From NCBI GenBank assembly GCA_963766605.1, contig CAVYAT010000005.1, positions 372,001-436,000 of the forward strand: a DNA stretch of 64,000 nt, given 5' to 3'. Below the pieces are notes generated by a model. It was not told where the DNA came from. It saw nothing but the letters and a program-made list of their open reading frames with translations, and did not search any database. How positions within the stretch are numbered: the first letter of the stretch is position 1; the number at the start of each line of letters is the position of its first letter. This DNA comes from AC-49 sp963766605. Its GTDB lineage: Bacteria > Actinomycetota > Thermoleophilia > Solirubrobacterales > Solirubrobacteraceae. A program made the translations under genes and the position numbers. Below are positions 8,392 through 20,922 of this stretch, piece by piece.

Positions 8392-9344
8392 CGCACACCC
8401 CGCTCCTCGCCGGCCAGCGCGACGTGAAGCCGGTCGACGTTGATCGCGAAGCCGACCGCGGGCAGCGGGCGGCCGAAGCGCCCGAGCAGGTCGTCGTAGC
8501 GCCCGCCGCCCGCCAGCGGCGTGCCGAGCTCGGGGTCGTAGACCTCGAATACGGCGCCGGTGTAGTAGTCGAGGTCGCGCGCGAGGCCGAGGTCGAAGAT
8601 CACGCGCGAGGCGAGCTCGGGCCCCAGCAGCTCGTTGACGCCGCGCAACCCGGCCAGCGCGTCGGCCAGCGGCCCAGGCGCCGCGTCGAGGACCTTGGGA
8701 CCGCCGCGCGTCGTCGCCGCAGCCAGCACCTCCTCGGCGACACCGTGCTCGGCCGCCTCGTGCTCGAGGCCGACGAAGTCGCGCGTGACGAGCTCGGCCA
8801 GCATCCGCTGCGCCGCGTCGGGCGGGACCTCGAGCGCGGCCAGCAGATCGGGCATCAGCGCCGCGTCGCCCAGGCCGATCCGGTAGCCCTGAAGGCCGAC
8901 GGCGTCGAGCGCCGCGCACAGCACCGTCAGGACCTCGGCCGTGCCGGCCGGCGCCGGCGACCCGATCAGCTCGATCCCGGCCTGCAGCAGCTCGCGCGGG
9001 TGGCCGCGCTGGGCGCGGACGACGCGGTAGACGTGCGCGGCGTAGGAGAACCGCAGGGGCAGCTCCGCGTTCGGGTAGCGACTGCCGACCACGCGGGCGA
9101 TCGGCACCGTCATGTCGGTGCGCAGCGCGAGCACGTTGCCGTGCTCGTCGAACAGGTGGTAGCCGCCGCCGACCGCATCCGACGTGTGCCCGCCGACCAC
9201 CGCCTCATACTCGATCGCCGGCGTGTAGACCTCGCCGTAGCCACGGTCGAGGAAGACGTCCTGCAGCGTCCCGGTGATCGCGCGCAGCTCGCGCATCTCG
9301 TCGGGGAGCACGTCACGGGTTCCGCTGGGGATCGGGCGGTTCAT
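8388..9344 (-). CDS. hisZ: ATP phosphoribosyltransferase regulatory subunit HisZ
   Basis: A 318-residue HisRS paralogue, shorter than a tRNA synthetase and lacking the anticodon-binding domain. It starts MNRPIPSGTRDVLPDEM, contains LALRTDMTVPIARVV and LPLRFSYAAHVYRVV (class II motif 2-like), and ends with FEVYDPELGTPLAGGGRYDDLL. It forms the hetero-octameric ATP phosphoribosyltransferase with HisG and mediates histidine feedback inhibition. It sits directly upstream of hisG with a 4-nt overlap. The 24-nt gap to murA suggests one transcript. Confidence 0.95.
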   Translation of the reverse strand: MNRPIPSGTRDVLPDEMRELRAITGTLQDVFLDRGYGEVYTPAIEYEAVVGGHTSDAVGGGYHLFDEHGNVLALRTDMTVPIARVVGSRYPNAELPLRFSYAAHVYRVVRAQRGHPRELLQAGIELIGSPAPAGTAEVLTVLCAALDAVGLQGYRIGLGDAALMPDLLAALEVPPDAAQRMLAELVTRDFVGLEHEAAEHGVAEEVLAAATTRGGPKVLDAAPGPLADALAGLRGVNELLGPELASRVIFDLGLARDLDYYTGAVFEVYDPELGTPLAGGGRYDDLLGRFGRPLPAVGFAINVDRLHVALAGEERGVR

Positions 9345-9368
9345 CGGGCTGGTATCCGGGCCCGGAGG

Positions 9369-10664
9369 CTACGCGTGGACGGGCTCGGTCGCGACGCGCT
9401 CGATCTGGGCGCCGAGATCACGCAAGCGCTCATCGATCCGCTCGTAGCCACGGTCGATCTCGCGGATGTTGCCGATCTCGCTGCGGCCGTCGGCGCACAG
9501 CGCCGCGATCAGCATCGCCATGCCGGCGCGGATGTCGGGCGACGTCAGCCGCTGGGCGCGCAGCCGCCGCGGCCCGTAGACGATCGCCCGGTGCGGGTCG
9601 CACATGGTGATGTTGGCGCCCATGCTCACGAGCTTGTCGGTGAAGATCATCCGGTTCTCGAACATCCACTCGTGGATCAGCACCTGCCCCTCGCACTGGG
9701 TCGCCAGCGCGAGCGCGATCGAGGTCAGGTCGGCCGGGAACGCGGGCCACGGGCCGTCCTGGACGCGGGTCGTGTGCTCGCCGAGGTCCTGGCGGGCGAT
9801 CAGCTTCTGGCCGCCGGGGACGACCACGTCCGCGCCGTCGATCTCGCTGCGCAGCCCGAGGCGCTCGAAAACGAGCCGGATCATCCTCAGGTCGTCGGGC
9901 ACCGTGTCGGCGATTCGCACCTCGCCGCCGGTCACGCCGGCCAGCGCCATGAACGAGCCGATCTCGATGTGGTCAGGGCCGACCGTGTGCGTGCAGCCAC
10001 CGAGCTCGTCCTGGCCGTTGACGGTCAGCACGTTCGAGCCGATTCCCTCGATCCGCGCGCCCATCGAGCTGAGCATCCGGCACAGGTCCTGGACGTGGGG
10101 CTCGCAGGCCGCGTTGCCGATGACGGTCACGCCCGGCGTCAGCGCCGCGGCGAGCAGCGCGTTCTCGGTCGCCATCACCGAGGTCTCGTCCATGTAGACG
10201 TTGCCGGCCACCAACCGCCCGCTGATGACGATGTCGCGGGCATGCACATAGTCGGCACCGAGCGCGACGAACGCGTCGAGGTGCGGGTCCAGGCGCCGGC
10301 GGCCGATCACGTCGCCGCCCGGCGGCGGCATCGCCGCCCGGCCGAAGCGGGCCAACAGCGGACCGGCGAGCAGGAACGACGCGCGGATGCGCTCGGCGGC
10401 GTCGCGGTCGAGCGCGATCTCGGAAGACGCGCCGGAAGCGTCGAGCACGACCTCGTTGGGGCCGCGCCACTCGGTGCTCACCCCCAGGCCGCTGAGCAGG
10501 GCAAGCATCGCCTCGACGTCGCGGATCTTCGGGACGTTGCGCAGCACGACCTCCTCGCTGGTCAACAGCGAGGCAGCGAGCAGTGGCAGGGCGCCGTTCT
10601 TGTTGCCGGCCGGCACCACCGTGCCGGACAACGGAACGCCGCCTTCGATGACGAACTTCTGCAT
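9369..10664 (-). CDS. murA: UDP-N-acetylglucosamine 1-carboxyvinyltransferase MurA
   Basis: A 431-residue EPSP-synthase-fold enzyme that transfers enolpyruvate from PEP to UDP-GlcNAc, the first committed step of peptidoglycan synthesis. Lys22 lies in VPAGNKNGALPLLAA. At the position of the catalytic loop cysteine (E. coli Cys115) the sequence reads PPPGGDVIGRRRL, with Asp118 instead of Cys. Asp at this site is known in naturally fosfomycin-insensitive MurA such as that of Mycobacterium tuberculosis. I chose ATG 10664 (MQKFVIEGG) over upstream codons because it matches the family N-terminus. It leads directly into hisZ. Confidence 0.96.
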   Translation of the reverse strand: MQKFVIEGGVPLSGTVVPAGNKNGALPLLAASLLTSEEVVLRNVPKIRDVEAMLALLSGLGVSTEWRGPNEVVLDASGASSEIALDRDAAERIRASFLLAGPLLARFGRAAMPPPGGDVIGRRRLDPHLDAFVALGADYVHARDIVISGRLVAGNVYMDETSVMATENALLAAALTPGVTVIGNAACEPHVQDLCRMLSSMGARIEGIGSNVLTVNGQDELGGCTHTVGPDHIEIGSFMALAGVTGGEVRIADTVPDDLRMIRLVFERLGLRSEIDGADVVVPGGQKLIARQDLGEHTTRVQDGPWPAFPADLTSIALALATQCEGQVLIHEWMFENRMIFTDKLVSMGANITMCDPHRAIVYGPRRLRAQRLTSPDIRAGMAMLIAALCADGRSEIGNIREIDRGYERIDERLRDLGAQIERVATEPVHA

Positions 10665-10722
10665 AGCCGAGCGCGCCCCGGTTTCAGGGCCGGTCCCGAA
10701 GCGCTGGGCTAGGGTAACAGCC
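10665..10722. promoter_or_regulatory. Divergent promoter region murA / HD-domain gene
   Basis: The 58-bp spacer separates the murA-his run (minus) from the HD-domain and MFS genes (plus). TAGGGT (10710-10715) lies exactly 7 nt before the plus-strand ATG at 10723, fitting a -10 box of a leaderless transcript. For murA a possible -10 on the opposite strand (TACCCT region, 10710-10716) would give a leader of about 40 nt. No convincing TTGACA-like -35 is visible. Confidence 0.4.
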
Positions 10723-11319
10723 ATGCCCCTGCTGCTTTCGCGCACGGACGCCCAGGCCCTTCTCGAAGAGTGGGTGCAGTCCGAGTCCCTACGTCGTCAC
10801 TGCCGTTCCGTCGAGCTCGCCGTGCGTGCGTACGCGCACGAGCGCGGAGCCGACGAGGAGCAGTGGGGCGTCGCCGCGCTGCTGCACGACATGGACTACG
10901 AGCGCCACCCCGACCTCGACGACGAGGTCGCGGGCCACCCGCGTACCGCGCTGCGGGTGCTTGAGGAGATGCACGTCGACCCGGTCGTCGTGCGGGCGAT
11001 CGCGTCGCACGCCGATTTCCTGGGCGTCTCGCGCGACTCGGATCTCGAGCGCACGCTGTTCGCGTGCGACGAGTTGTGCGGCTTCCTGCTCGCGTGCGCA
11101 TACGTGCGCCCGCAGGGGATCCACGGGCTGACCCCCAAGTCGGTCAAGAAGAAGCTGAGGGCACCGAGCTTCGCCGCAGCCGTCAACCGCGACGACGTCG
11201 TCGCCGGCGCGCAGGAGCTCGGCGTCGACTTCGACGAGCACGTGACGTTCGTGATCGCGGCGCTGGAGCCGCATGCGGCCGAGCTCGGCTGCGACGGCTC
11301 GCCCGCCGGCGACCCGTGA
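10723..11319 (+). CDS. HD-domain phosphohydrolase-like protein
   Basis: A 198-residue protein with an HD metal-dependent phosphohydrolase fold. The sequence shows LRRHCRSVELAVRAYA (first His, residue ~27), then VAALLHDMDYERHPD (HD doublet about 53-54) and a downstream AIASHADFLG His. This is the compact HDIG-like family annotated as hydrolase or nucleotidyltransferase-associated, and the substrate is unknown. It starts 7 nt after TAGGGT, and its stop overlaps the next gene's GTG by 4 nt, so it is co-translated with an MFS permease. Confidence 0.85.
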   Translation: MPLLLSRTDAQALLEEWVQSESLRRHCRSVELAVRAYAHERGADEEQWGVAALLHDMDYERHPDLDDEVAGHPRTALRVLEEMHVDPVVVRAIASHADFLGVSRDSDLERTLFACDELCGFLLACAYVRPQGIHGLTPKSVKKKLRAPSFAAAVNRDDVVAGAQELGVDFDEHVTFVIAALEPHAAELGCDGSPAGDP

Positions 11320-12500
11320 GCCTCGGTCGCTACGGCCGGATCCTGCGCGCCCCGGGCGCGGTTCACGTCTTCGGCGGCCTCGTCCTGTCGCGGATCGCGC
11401 TCGGCGGGACCGGGTTGATGACGCTGCTGTTCGTGCGCGACGTCGAGGGCTCGTTCGCTGCGGCGGGCGCCGTCGTCGCCGCCTACACGGTCGGCGCAGG
11501 CGCGATGCAGCCGGTGTACGGCCGCCTGGCCGATCGCCGCGGGCAGGTGTGGGCGGTGCTCGGGCCGCTGGCGTTCTTCGTCGCCGGCATGACCGCCCTG
11601 ATCGTCGCCGGCCTGCGCGACGCGCCGACCGGGGTGCTCGTGGCGTTCGCACTCGTCGGCGGCGCTGCCGTGCCGCCGGTGTCGGCGCTGATCCGCCCGC
11701 TGCTGCCGTCGATCATCGGCGACGACGACGACGCCCTGTCCGGCGCCTACGCGTTCGACGCGATCCTGATCGAGGTCGGGTTCGTCACCGGCCCGCTGAT
11801 CGGATCGATCGTGATCGCGACGGCGTCGCCCGCGGCGGGACTGGCCACCATGGTCGGCTTCGTGGTCGCCGGAGCGCTCGTGTTCTCGAGCTCGCCGGCC
11901 TCGCGGGCGTGGCGTTCCGATCAGGTCGATGGCCACCGGTCCAGCGCGCTGCGCGCCCCCGGCCTGCGGACGCTGGTCTTCGCCGCGGTCGCGGTCGGGG
12001 TGATGTTCGGATCGCTGGAGGTCGGCCTGCCGGCATTCGCCGCCGCCCACGGCAAGGCGCGCGAGGCCGGCATCCTGCTCGCGCTCGTGTCGATCGCCAG
12101 CGCGGCCGGTGGCTTCGCGTTCGGGGCTCGGGCGGCCGGGGAGCGTCAGTTGCTCGTCGACTACCTCGCGCTGCTGCTCGCGATCCCGACGGCGTTCGCG
12201 CTGATGCTGCTCGCCGGCTCGATGGCGGTCATGGGGCTGCTTGCGCTGGTCGCCGGCGCGACGATCGCGCCGCTCGTCGCGGCCCAGAACCAGCTCGTGC
12301 CGGCCGTCGCACCGCGCGGCACGCTGACGGAGGCGTTCACGTGGATGACACTCGGGATCAGCGGCGGCGTCGCGCTGGGCGCGGTGGCGGCCGGCGCGCT
12401 GGTCGACGCGCGCGGCTGGCGCGCGGCGCTGCTGACCGGGTGCGTCGTGACGGCGGCCGGCGGCCTGTTCACGCTCGCGCGGCGCAGCACGCTCGCGTAG
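11316..12500 (+). CDS. MFS transporter
   Basis: A 394-residue major facilitator superfamily protein with about 12 hydrophobic helices. After helix 2 the motif GRLADRRGQVWAVLG is the MFS loop signature (GxLaDrxGrr). The two halves are split by a charged loop around residues 190-215 (SPASRAWRSDQVDGHRSS). An exporter of a small molecule is likely, but the substrate cannot be inferred. The GTG at 11316 overlaps the HD gene stop. Confidence 0.9.
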   Translation: MSLGRYGRILRAPGAVHVFGGLVLSRIALGGTGLMTLLFVRDVEGSFAAAGAVVAAYTVGAGAMQPVYGRLADRRGQVWAVLGPLAFFVAGMTALIVAGLRDAPTGVLVAFALVGGAAVPPVSALIRPLLPSIIGDDDDALSGAYAFDAILIEVGFVTGPLIGSIVIATASPAAGLATMVGFVVAGALVFSSSPASRAWRSDQVDGHRSSALRAPGLRTLVFAAVAVGVMFGSLEVGLPAFAAAHGKAREAGILLALVSIASAAGGFAFGARAAGERQLLVDYLALLLAIPTAFALMLLAGSMAVMGLLALVAGATIAPLVAAQNQLVPAVAPRGTLTEAFTWMTLGISGGVALGAVAAGALVDARGWRAALLTGCVVTAAGGLFTLARRSTLA

Positions 12501-12520
12501 GTCGGCTATCGTGGCCGCCG

Positions 12521-13623
12521 ATGGACGACGGGCTGCGGATCGTGGTGCTGGACGGCGACCAGACCGGCCAGGAACTGCTCGAGCAGGCGCTGCGGGTACT
12601 TGATCCCGAGGTCCTCGGGCTGGAGTTCGAGCTGCAGCGCTTCGACCTGTCGCTGGAAAACCGCCGGGCGACCGCCAACACGGTGGTCCACGACGCCGCC
12701 GCGGCGACACGCGAGGCCGGCTTCGCGATCAAGGCCGCGACGATCACCCCTGAGGGCGCCGACGATGTCGGCTCGCCCAACCGGATCCTGCGCGAGCAGG
12801 TCGGCGGCAAGGTCATCATCCGTACCGGGCGGCGCATCCCGGGTGTCAACCCGGTCGCCGGCGTCCACCACCCGATCAGCGTCGTGCGAATGGCGGTCGA
12901 GGACGCCTACGGTGCGCCAGCAGTGGCGGGAGGGCGAGCCGGGCGCGCCGGACGAGGTCGCCTTTCGCACCGAGCAGATGACCCGCTCGGTCTGCCGCGC
13001 GGTCGCCGAGTACGCGTTTCGCACCGCGCAGAACATCGGCGGCGCGCGTCTACGGCGGACCGAAGTGGACCGTCTCGCCGGTCTACGAGGGGATGCTCAA
13101 GGAGGAGATGGACGACGCCGCGGCGCGCCATCCCGACGTCGCCTACGAGCCCGTTCTGATCGACGCCACCTACGCCGGCCTGATCTCCGGTGCCGCCGAC
13201 GCGCCGCTCGTGATCCCGGCCCTGAACCGCGACGGCGACTGCCTCAGCGACCTCGTCATGCCGATGTTCGGCTCGATCGCCGGTGCCGAGTCGGTGCTGC
13301 TGGCCTTCGACGACGAGCTGGCGACGCGGGTGGCGATGGCCGAGGCGCCACACGGCACCGCGCCCGCCCTGCAGGGCAAGGACATCGCCAACCCGATGGC
13401 GATGATCCTCGCCTGCGGCGCGGTGCTGCACTACGCGCACGTCGGCGGGCACACCGCGGCCGGTCCGGCGTCTCGCGCGATCTACGAGAGCGTGCTCGAG
13501 GCGGTGGCGGGCGGCGTCCGCACGCCCGACCTCGCCGGCGAATCGACGACCAGCGAGTTCACGACCGACGTGATCGGCCGCGTGACGACCAAGCTGGACG
13601 TCTGGTCGTCGCTCGGCGGCTGA
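12521..13623 (+). pseudogene. Isocitrate/isopropylmalate dehydrogenase-family protein, broken by two frameshifts
   Basis: The product reads through three frames. Frame A runs from ATG 12521 (MDDGLRIVVLDGDQTGQELL ... GVHHPISVVRMAVEDAYG). Frame B runs from about 12916 (RQQWREGE ... AEYAFRTAQNIGGAR). Frame C runs from about 13047 (VYGGPKWTVSPVYEGMLKEE ... LDVWSSLGG, stop at 13621-13623). Each switch lies in an alternating GC run (12913-12918 and 13041-13049). Adding one CG or GC dinucleotide at each site restores a continuous 368-codon frame, the normal length of the family. The domain is intact otherwise, including DATYAGLISG and AEAPHGTAPALQGKDIANP (NAD and substrate loops). Either it is a recent pseudogene or both sites are sequencing/assembly errors; I favour error. 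A TATCGT box lies 8 nt before the ATG. Confidence 0.8.
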
Positions 13624-13624
13624 C

Positions 13625-13983
13625 TTCTGCAAGTTCGTTTGCAGCGGCTTTGGCTCTGTGGAGCCACATTCTGGGCCTTTTGCACCCGTACAGGCGTTCC
13701 GTCCGCAGCCCGGTCGACACTACGAACACATGTTCCCACGACGTGATCTCTCCCGCTCGGCCGCGCCCTCGTGGCGTGACGCCGTGCGGCGTGTCGCCAG
13801 CCTCGCCCGCGCCTTCGTTCTGCTCGAGGATCTCCCGAGCGCGCACGGGCCCGCCGGCGCTGTGGCGCAGCACCCCCACCGGCAGCCCCTGCGTTCGCCT
13901 CACCGCGAGCGCCGGCCCGGTGGCGGGGCGCCGCGTCCCGCCATCTGCCTGACGCCGGTCGACCCGGCGCGTACCGGGCGCCG
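13625..13983. other. 359-nt region without a convincing gene
   Basis: Between the dehydrogenase stop and the small minus-strand gene I see no recognisable protein. Frames on both strands are open for parts of it, but the translations are Arg/Pro/Ala-rich and share no family motifs. A plus-strand frame 13730-14029 (99 codons, beginning MFPRRDLSRS and containing WRDAVRRVASLARAFVLL) is the least unlikely candidate. The region contains one clear regulatory-looking site, the LexA-like box at 13723-13736. Confidence 0.4.
13723..13736 (+). promoter_or_regulatory. LexA/SOS-box-like site CGAACACATGTTCC
   Basis: The 14-mer matches the Gram-positive SOS consensus CGAACRNRYGTTYC at every position, with GAAC and GTTC half-sites 4 nt apart, the same arrangement as mycobacterial LexA boxes. 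No recognised SOS gene follows in either direction: the plus strand has only the doubtful 99-codon frame and the minus strand runs antisense into the dehydrogenase. Whether it is functional is unknown. Confidence 0.4.
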
Positions 13984-14175
13984 CTATGGCGCCGGGTCGT
14001 CGGGCCAGCGGCCGTGCGCGTCGAAGTAGGCTCGCGCGGCATCCTCGTCGTCGCGTTCGCGGTTGGGCCGCGAGACGATCCAGATCAGCGCGCCGATCGA
14101 GGCCACACCGAGAGCGGCGAGGGCGGAGTCGAGAATGCTCTGGAACATCGGCTCTGATGGTCGCACAACGACCAC
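13984..14175 (-). CDS. Small single-pass membrane protein, unknown function
   Basis: A 63-residue frame, or 54 residues if translation starts at the internal ATG (14148, MFQSILDSALAALG). One hydrophobic helix (ALAALGVASIGALIWIVS) is followed by a charged tail with EDAARAYFDAHGRWPDD, a phrase that resembles a short conserved C-terminal motif of small actinobacterial proteins. It lies just downstream of the 5S gene in the same direction. The rRNA terminator hairpin overlaps its 5' end if the upstream start is used, which favours the internal start. Confidence 0.55.
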   Translation of the reverse strand: MVVVRPSEPMFQSILDSALAALGVASIGALIWIVSRPNRERDDEDAARAYFDAHGRWPDDPAP

Positions 14176-14196
14176 GAGCCGCCCTGCGGGCGGCTC
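14176..14196 (-). terminator. rRNA operon terminator hairpin
   Basis: A perfect 9-bp stem (GAGCCGCCC / GGGCGGCTC) with a 3-nt loop lies 15 nt beyond the 5S 3' end in the direction of rRNA transcription. The following bases are GU-rich rather than a U-run, so it may be Rho-assisted, as is common in GC-rich actinobacteria. Confidence 0.75.
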
Positions 14197-14211
14197 GCTG
14201 TCTGACGTTAA

Positions 14212-14327
14212 AGCGGCGGCGTCCTACTCTCCCGGGCCCGTGAAGGCCAAGTACCATCGGCGCTGAGGGGCTTAACTGCTCTGTTCGGAATGGGAAGAGG
14301 TGTTTCCCCCTCGCCAAAGCCACCGCA
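14212..14327 (-). rRNA. rrf: 5S ribosomal RNA
   Basis: Read on the minus strand this is a standard ~116-nt 5S rRNA. It has the conserved segments CCCATTCCGAACAG, AAGTTAAGC-like CAGTTAAGCCCC, CAGCGCCGATGGTACT and the closing GGGAGAGTAGG. The ends pair (GCGG...CCGC) as the terminal helix. It lies about 75 nt downstream of 23S. Ends are estimated to within a few bases. Confidence 0.95.
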
Positions 14328-14352
14328 AATGGTGAGAGACCGCCCACTCGGG

Positions 14353-14373
14353 GGCCCCTGAAAACTACACAGT
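14353..14373 (-). other. 3' arm of the 23S precursor processing stem
   Basis: This arm pairs with 17517-17537. In RNA the two form 21 continuous base pairs with two G-U wobbles, looping out the whole 23S. It is the expected RNase III stalk. Confidence 0.75.
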
Positions 14374-14401
14374 GCCACTTGGGTACCACATGAAAAAAAT
14401 A

Positions 14402-17400
<2,999 letters not shown>

Positions 17401-17442
17401 GGTGATCTAAAAAACCACTCAAATGTGGTTCGGTGATACCCG

Positions 17443-17475
17443 CGTGGTCGTCTCGATGTCGAAGAGACGACCACG
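17443..17475 (-). other. ITS hairpin 1
   Basis: A perfect 12-bp inverted repeat (CGTGGTCGTCTC / GAGACGACCACG) with a 9-nt loop lies about 45 nt before the 23S 5' end. It is probably a structural or antitermination/processing element of the precursor RNA. Confidence 0.65.
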
Positions 17476-17479
17476 TGTT

Positions 17480-17510
17480 ACAGCCGCGCAAAGAGTCAGA
17501 GCGCGGCTGT
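17480..17510 (-). other. ITS hairpin 2
   Basis: A perfect 10-bp inverted repeat (ACAGCCGCGC / GCGCGGCTGT) with an 11-nt loop sits directly next to hairpin 1 and beside the 23S stalk arm. Confidence 0.65.
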
Positions 17511-17600
17511 GTGGCTACTGTGCAGTTTTCAAGGGCCGCCGAGAGGGCGGATCGCCGGCACACCGAGGCACGAGGGCCTCGGGGCGAGCGACGGTCTCTC

Positions 17601-17617
17601 AAAACTCAACAGCATGC
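17601..17617 (-). other. 3' arm of the 16S precursor processing stem
   Basis: AAAACTCAACAGCATGC is the exact reverse complement of 19519-19535 in the 16S leader, giving a perfect 17-bp stalk around 16S. Confidence 0.8.
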
Positions 17618-17776
17618 TCCGGGCCAGATGGCCCGATCAGGTTCGGTCGACGTTCTAGCCGCTCGATCCGTAGCCGGCCGGTCGATCCCGACGCGCTCGA
17701 GCTCGCACGAGGCGAGAACGATGGGCGGCGGGCGCCGGAGGCGCGGTGCCGAGCGTGCCCCATTCAAGGGGCTCCC

Positions 17777-19327
<1,551 letters not shown>

Positions 19328-19638
19328 GAACTGCGGTACCACTAATCACGTAGAGCCTGTCATGGATTCATGTGGCCGGTTCGAGACCGGCCCGGACCCC
19401 AACGTACACTCGCGGGGCCCGATCATGACGGGTTCAATCTTGGCTGCCGGCCGACTCAGAGAGCCAACCGGACAGTCGAACCTGGACACCTCTCGGCCGA
19501 TGTGTGGGCCGAGGGTGCGCATGCTGTTGAGTTTTCAAAGACCGCCGCGCCCAGTCGGGAAGGGGGTTCCTTCACAGAGAGGCGCGCTCAGGCAAACTTC
19601 CGCCCGAGAACGGACAGAGGAAGATAGCACCGAATCCT
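19328..19638 (-). promoter_or_regulatory. rRNA operon leader and promoter region
   Basis: The 311-nt region between the tyrS stop and 16S holds the 5' arm of the 16S processing stem (19519-19535) and a 7-bp hairpin GGCCGGT/ACCGGCC at 19374-19392. A candidate minus-strand -10 TATCTT lies at 19621-19626, just after tyrS, but I see no good -35 at 16-18 nt. The true rrn promoter is therefore not assigned with confidence. No coding sequence is supported here. Confidence 0.5.
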
Positions 19639-20826
19639 CTACGGCGCTACCCGTACCCGGCGGAAGCTGCGCTTGCCGAGCTGCACAACCTTGCCATCCA
19701 GCACGGACGGCTCGACATCGAGGGGCTCGGCGGGCAGCGGCTCACCGTCGACCCGGACGCCGCCCTGGCCGAGGATTCGCCGGGCGTCCGAGCGCGAGAC
19801 GTCGAACAGCTCGGCCAGCACGGCAGGCAGGTGCAGCGGGCCGTCGGAGACCACGACCGCCTCCGGCACGTCGTCGGGCGCGCGGTGCTCGACGAACAGC
19901 CGGTCGAAGCGCTGGGCTGCCGCGGCGCCCTCACCGTCGCCGGCAAAGCGGTCGACGATCGCTCCCGCGAGCGCCCGCTTGGCGTCACGCGGCCCGGCGC
20001 CGTCGGGGCGCTGCACGCCCAGCAGCGCGAACCACGTGTCCATGGCGGCGTCGGGCAGTGACATCGCGCGCCCGAAGATCTCGTCGGGCGCGTCGGTGAC
20101 GCCGATGTGATTGCCCAGCGACTTGCTCATCTTCGTCTCGCCGTCGAGCCCGGGCAGGATCGGCATCGTCAGGACCGCCTGCTCCGGCACGCCGTACGCG
20201 CGCTGGATGTCGCGGGCGAGCAGCAGGTTGAACGTCTGGTCCGTGCCCCCCAGCTCGACGTCGGATCTGACGGCGACCGAGTCGTAGCCCTGGATCAGCG
20301 GGTACAACAGCTCGAGCACCGAGATCGGCCGGTGTTCGGCGTAGCGCGTCGCGAAGTCCTCGCGCTCGAGCAGCTGCGCGACGGTCGTGGTGCGGGCGAG
20401 CGCGAACAGCTGCTCCATCGACATGTCGAGCCACTCGGAGTTCTGGCGGACCTCGAGGAGCTGCGGATCGGACATCAGGACCTGGCCCGCCTGGTCGCGG
20501 TACGTGCGCGCGTTGGCGTCGATCTCGTCGCCCGACAATGCCGGCCGCGTGTCCGAGCGGCCGCTGGGGTCGCCGACCCGCGCCGTGTAGTCGCCGACGA
20601 TCAGCACGACCCGGTGGCCGAGCTCCTGGAACTCCCGCAGCTTCTGCAGCGCGACCGTGTGGCCGAGGTGGATGTCGGGCGCCGTCGGGTCCATCCCGAA
20701 CTTGACCCGCAGCGGCCGCGCCTCCTTCTCGGCGAGCTCGAGCTTGGCCTCAAGCGCTCCGGCCGGCAGCGCGGCGTGCGCGTTGCGGGTCAGAAACGCG
20801 GCCGCGTCTGAGTGGGGTTGAGCCAT
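19639..20826 (-). CDS. tyrS: Tyrosyl-tRNA synthetase
   Basis: A 395-residue class I aminoacyl-tRNA synthetase that charges tRNA-Tyr. The HIGH motif appears as APDIHLGHTVALQKL and the KMSKS loop as GETKMSKSLGNHIG; LIVGDYTARVGDPSGR is the tyrosine-binding region. A C-terminal S4 RNA-binding domain follows (SRSDARRILGQGGVRVDGE). The length and HLGH variant fit the TyrZ-like group. The ATG at 20826 lies 8 nt after a TAGCAT box on the minus strand (20835-20840). The rRNA operon follows in the same direction. Confidence 0.97.
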   Translation of the reverse strand: MAQPHSDAAAFLTRNAHAALPAGALEAKLELAEKEARPLRVKFGMDPTAPDIHLGHTVALQKLREFQELGHRVVLIVGDYTARVGDPSGRSDTRPALSGDEIDANARTYRDQAGQVLMSDPQLLEVRQNSEWLDMSMEQLFALARTTTVAQLLEREDFATRYAEHRPISVLELLYPLIQGYDSVAVRSDVELGGTDQTFNLLLARDIQRAYGVPEQAVLTMPILPGLDGETKMSKSLGNHIGVTDAPDEIFGRAMSLPDAAMDTWFALLGVQRPDGAGPRDAKRALAGAIVDRFAGDGEGAAAAQRFDRLFVEHRAPDDVPEAVVVSDGPLHLPAVLAELFDVSRSDARRILGQGGVRVDGEPLPAEPLDVEPSVLDGKVVQLGKRSFRRVRVAP

Positions 20827-20922
20827 CCGGGCCAATGCTAGAGTCAGCGCCCGCCTGTCGCGTCGCGTCGAGCTTGCGCGCGACTCCCGATGCCCGGTCG
20901 CGACTGGGGCATTTTCCGCTTT
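20827..20922. promoter_or_regulatory. Divergent promoter region tyrS / penicillin-binding protein
   Basis: The minus strand has TAGCAT (20835-20840) 8 nt from the tyrS ATG. The plus strand has CATTTT (20910-20915) 7 nt from the ATG at 20923. Both fit the leaderless pattern. If the upstream ATG at 20890 were used instead, this second box would lie inside the gene. Confidence 0.4.

Noticed and set aside
19374..19392. A T-arm-like element (GCCGG TTCGAGA CCGGC) in the rRNA leader, suggesting a tRNA
   Set aside because: No matching acceptor stem, D arm or anticodon arm exists on either strand; it is best read as a leader hairpin.
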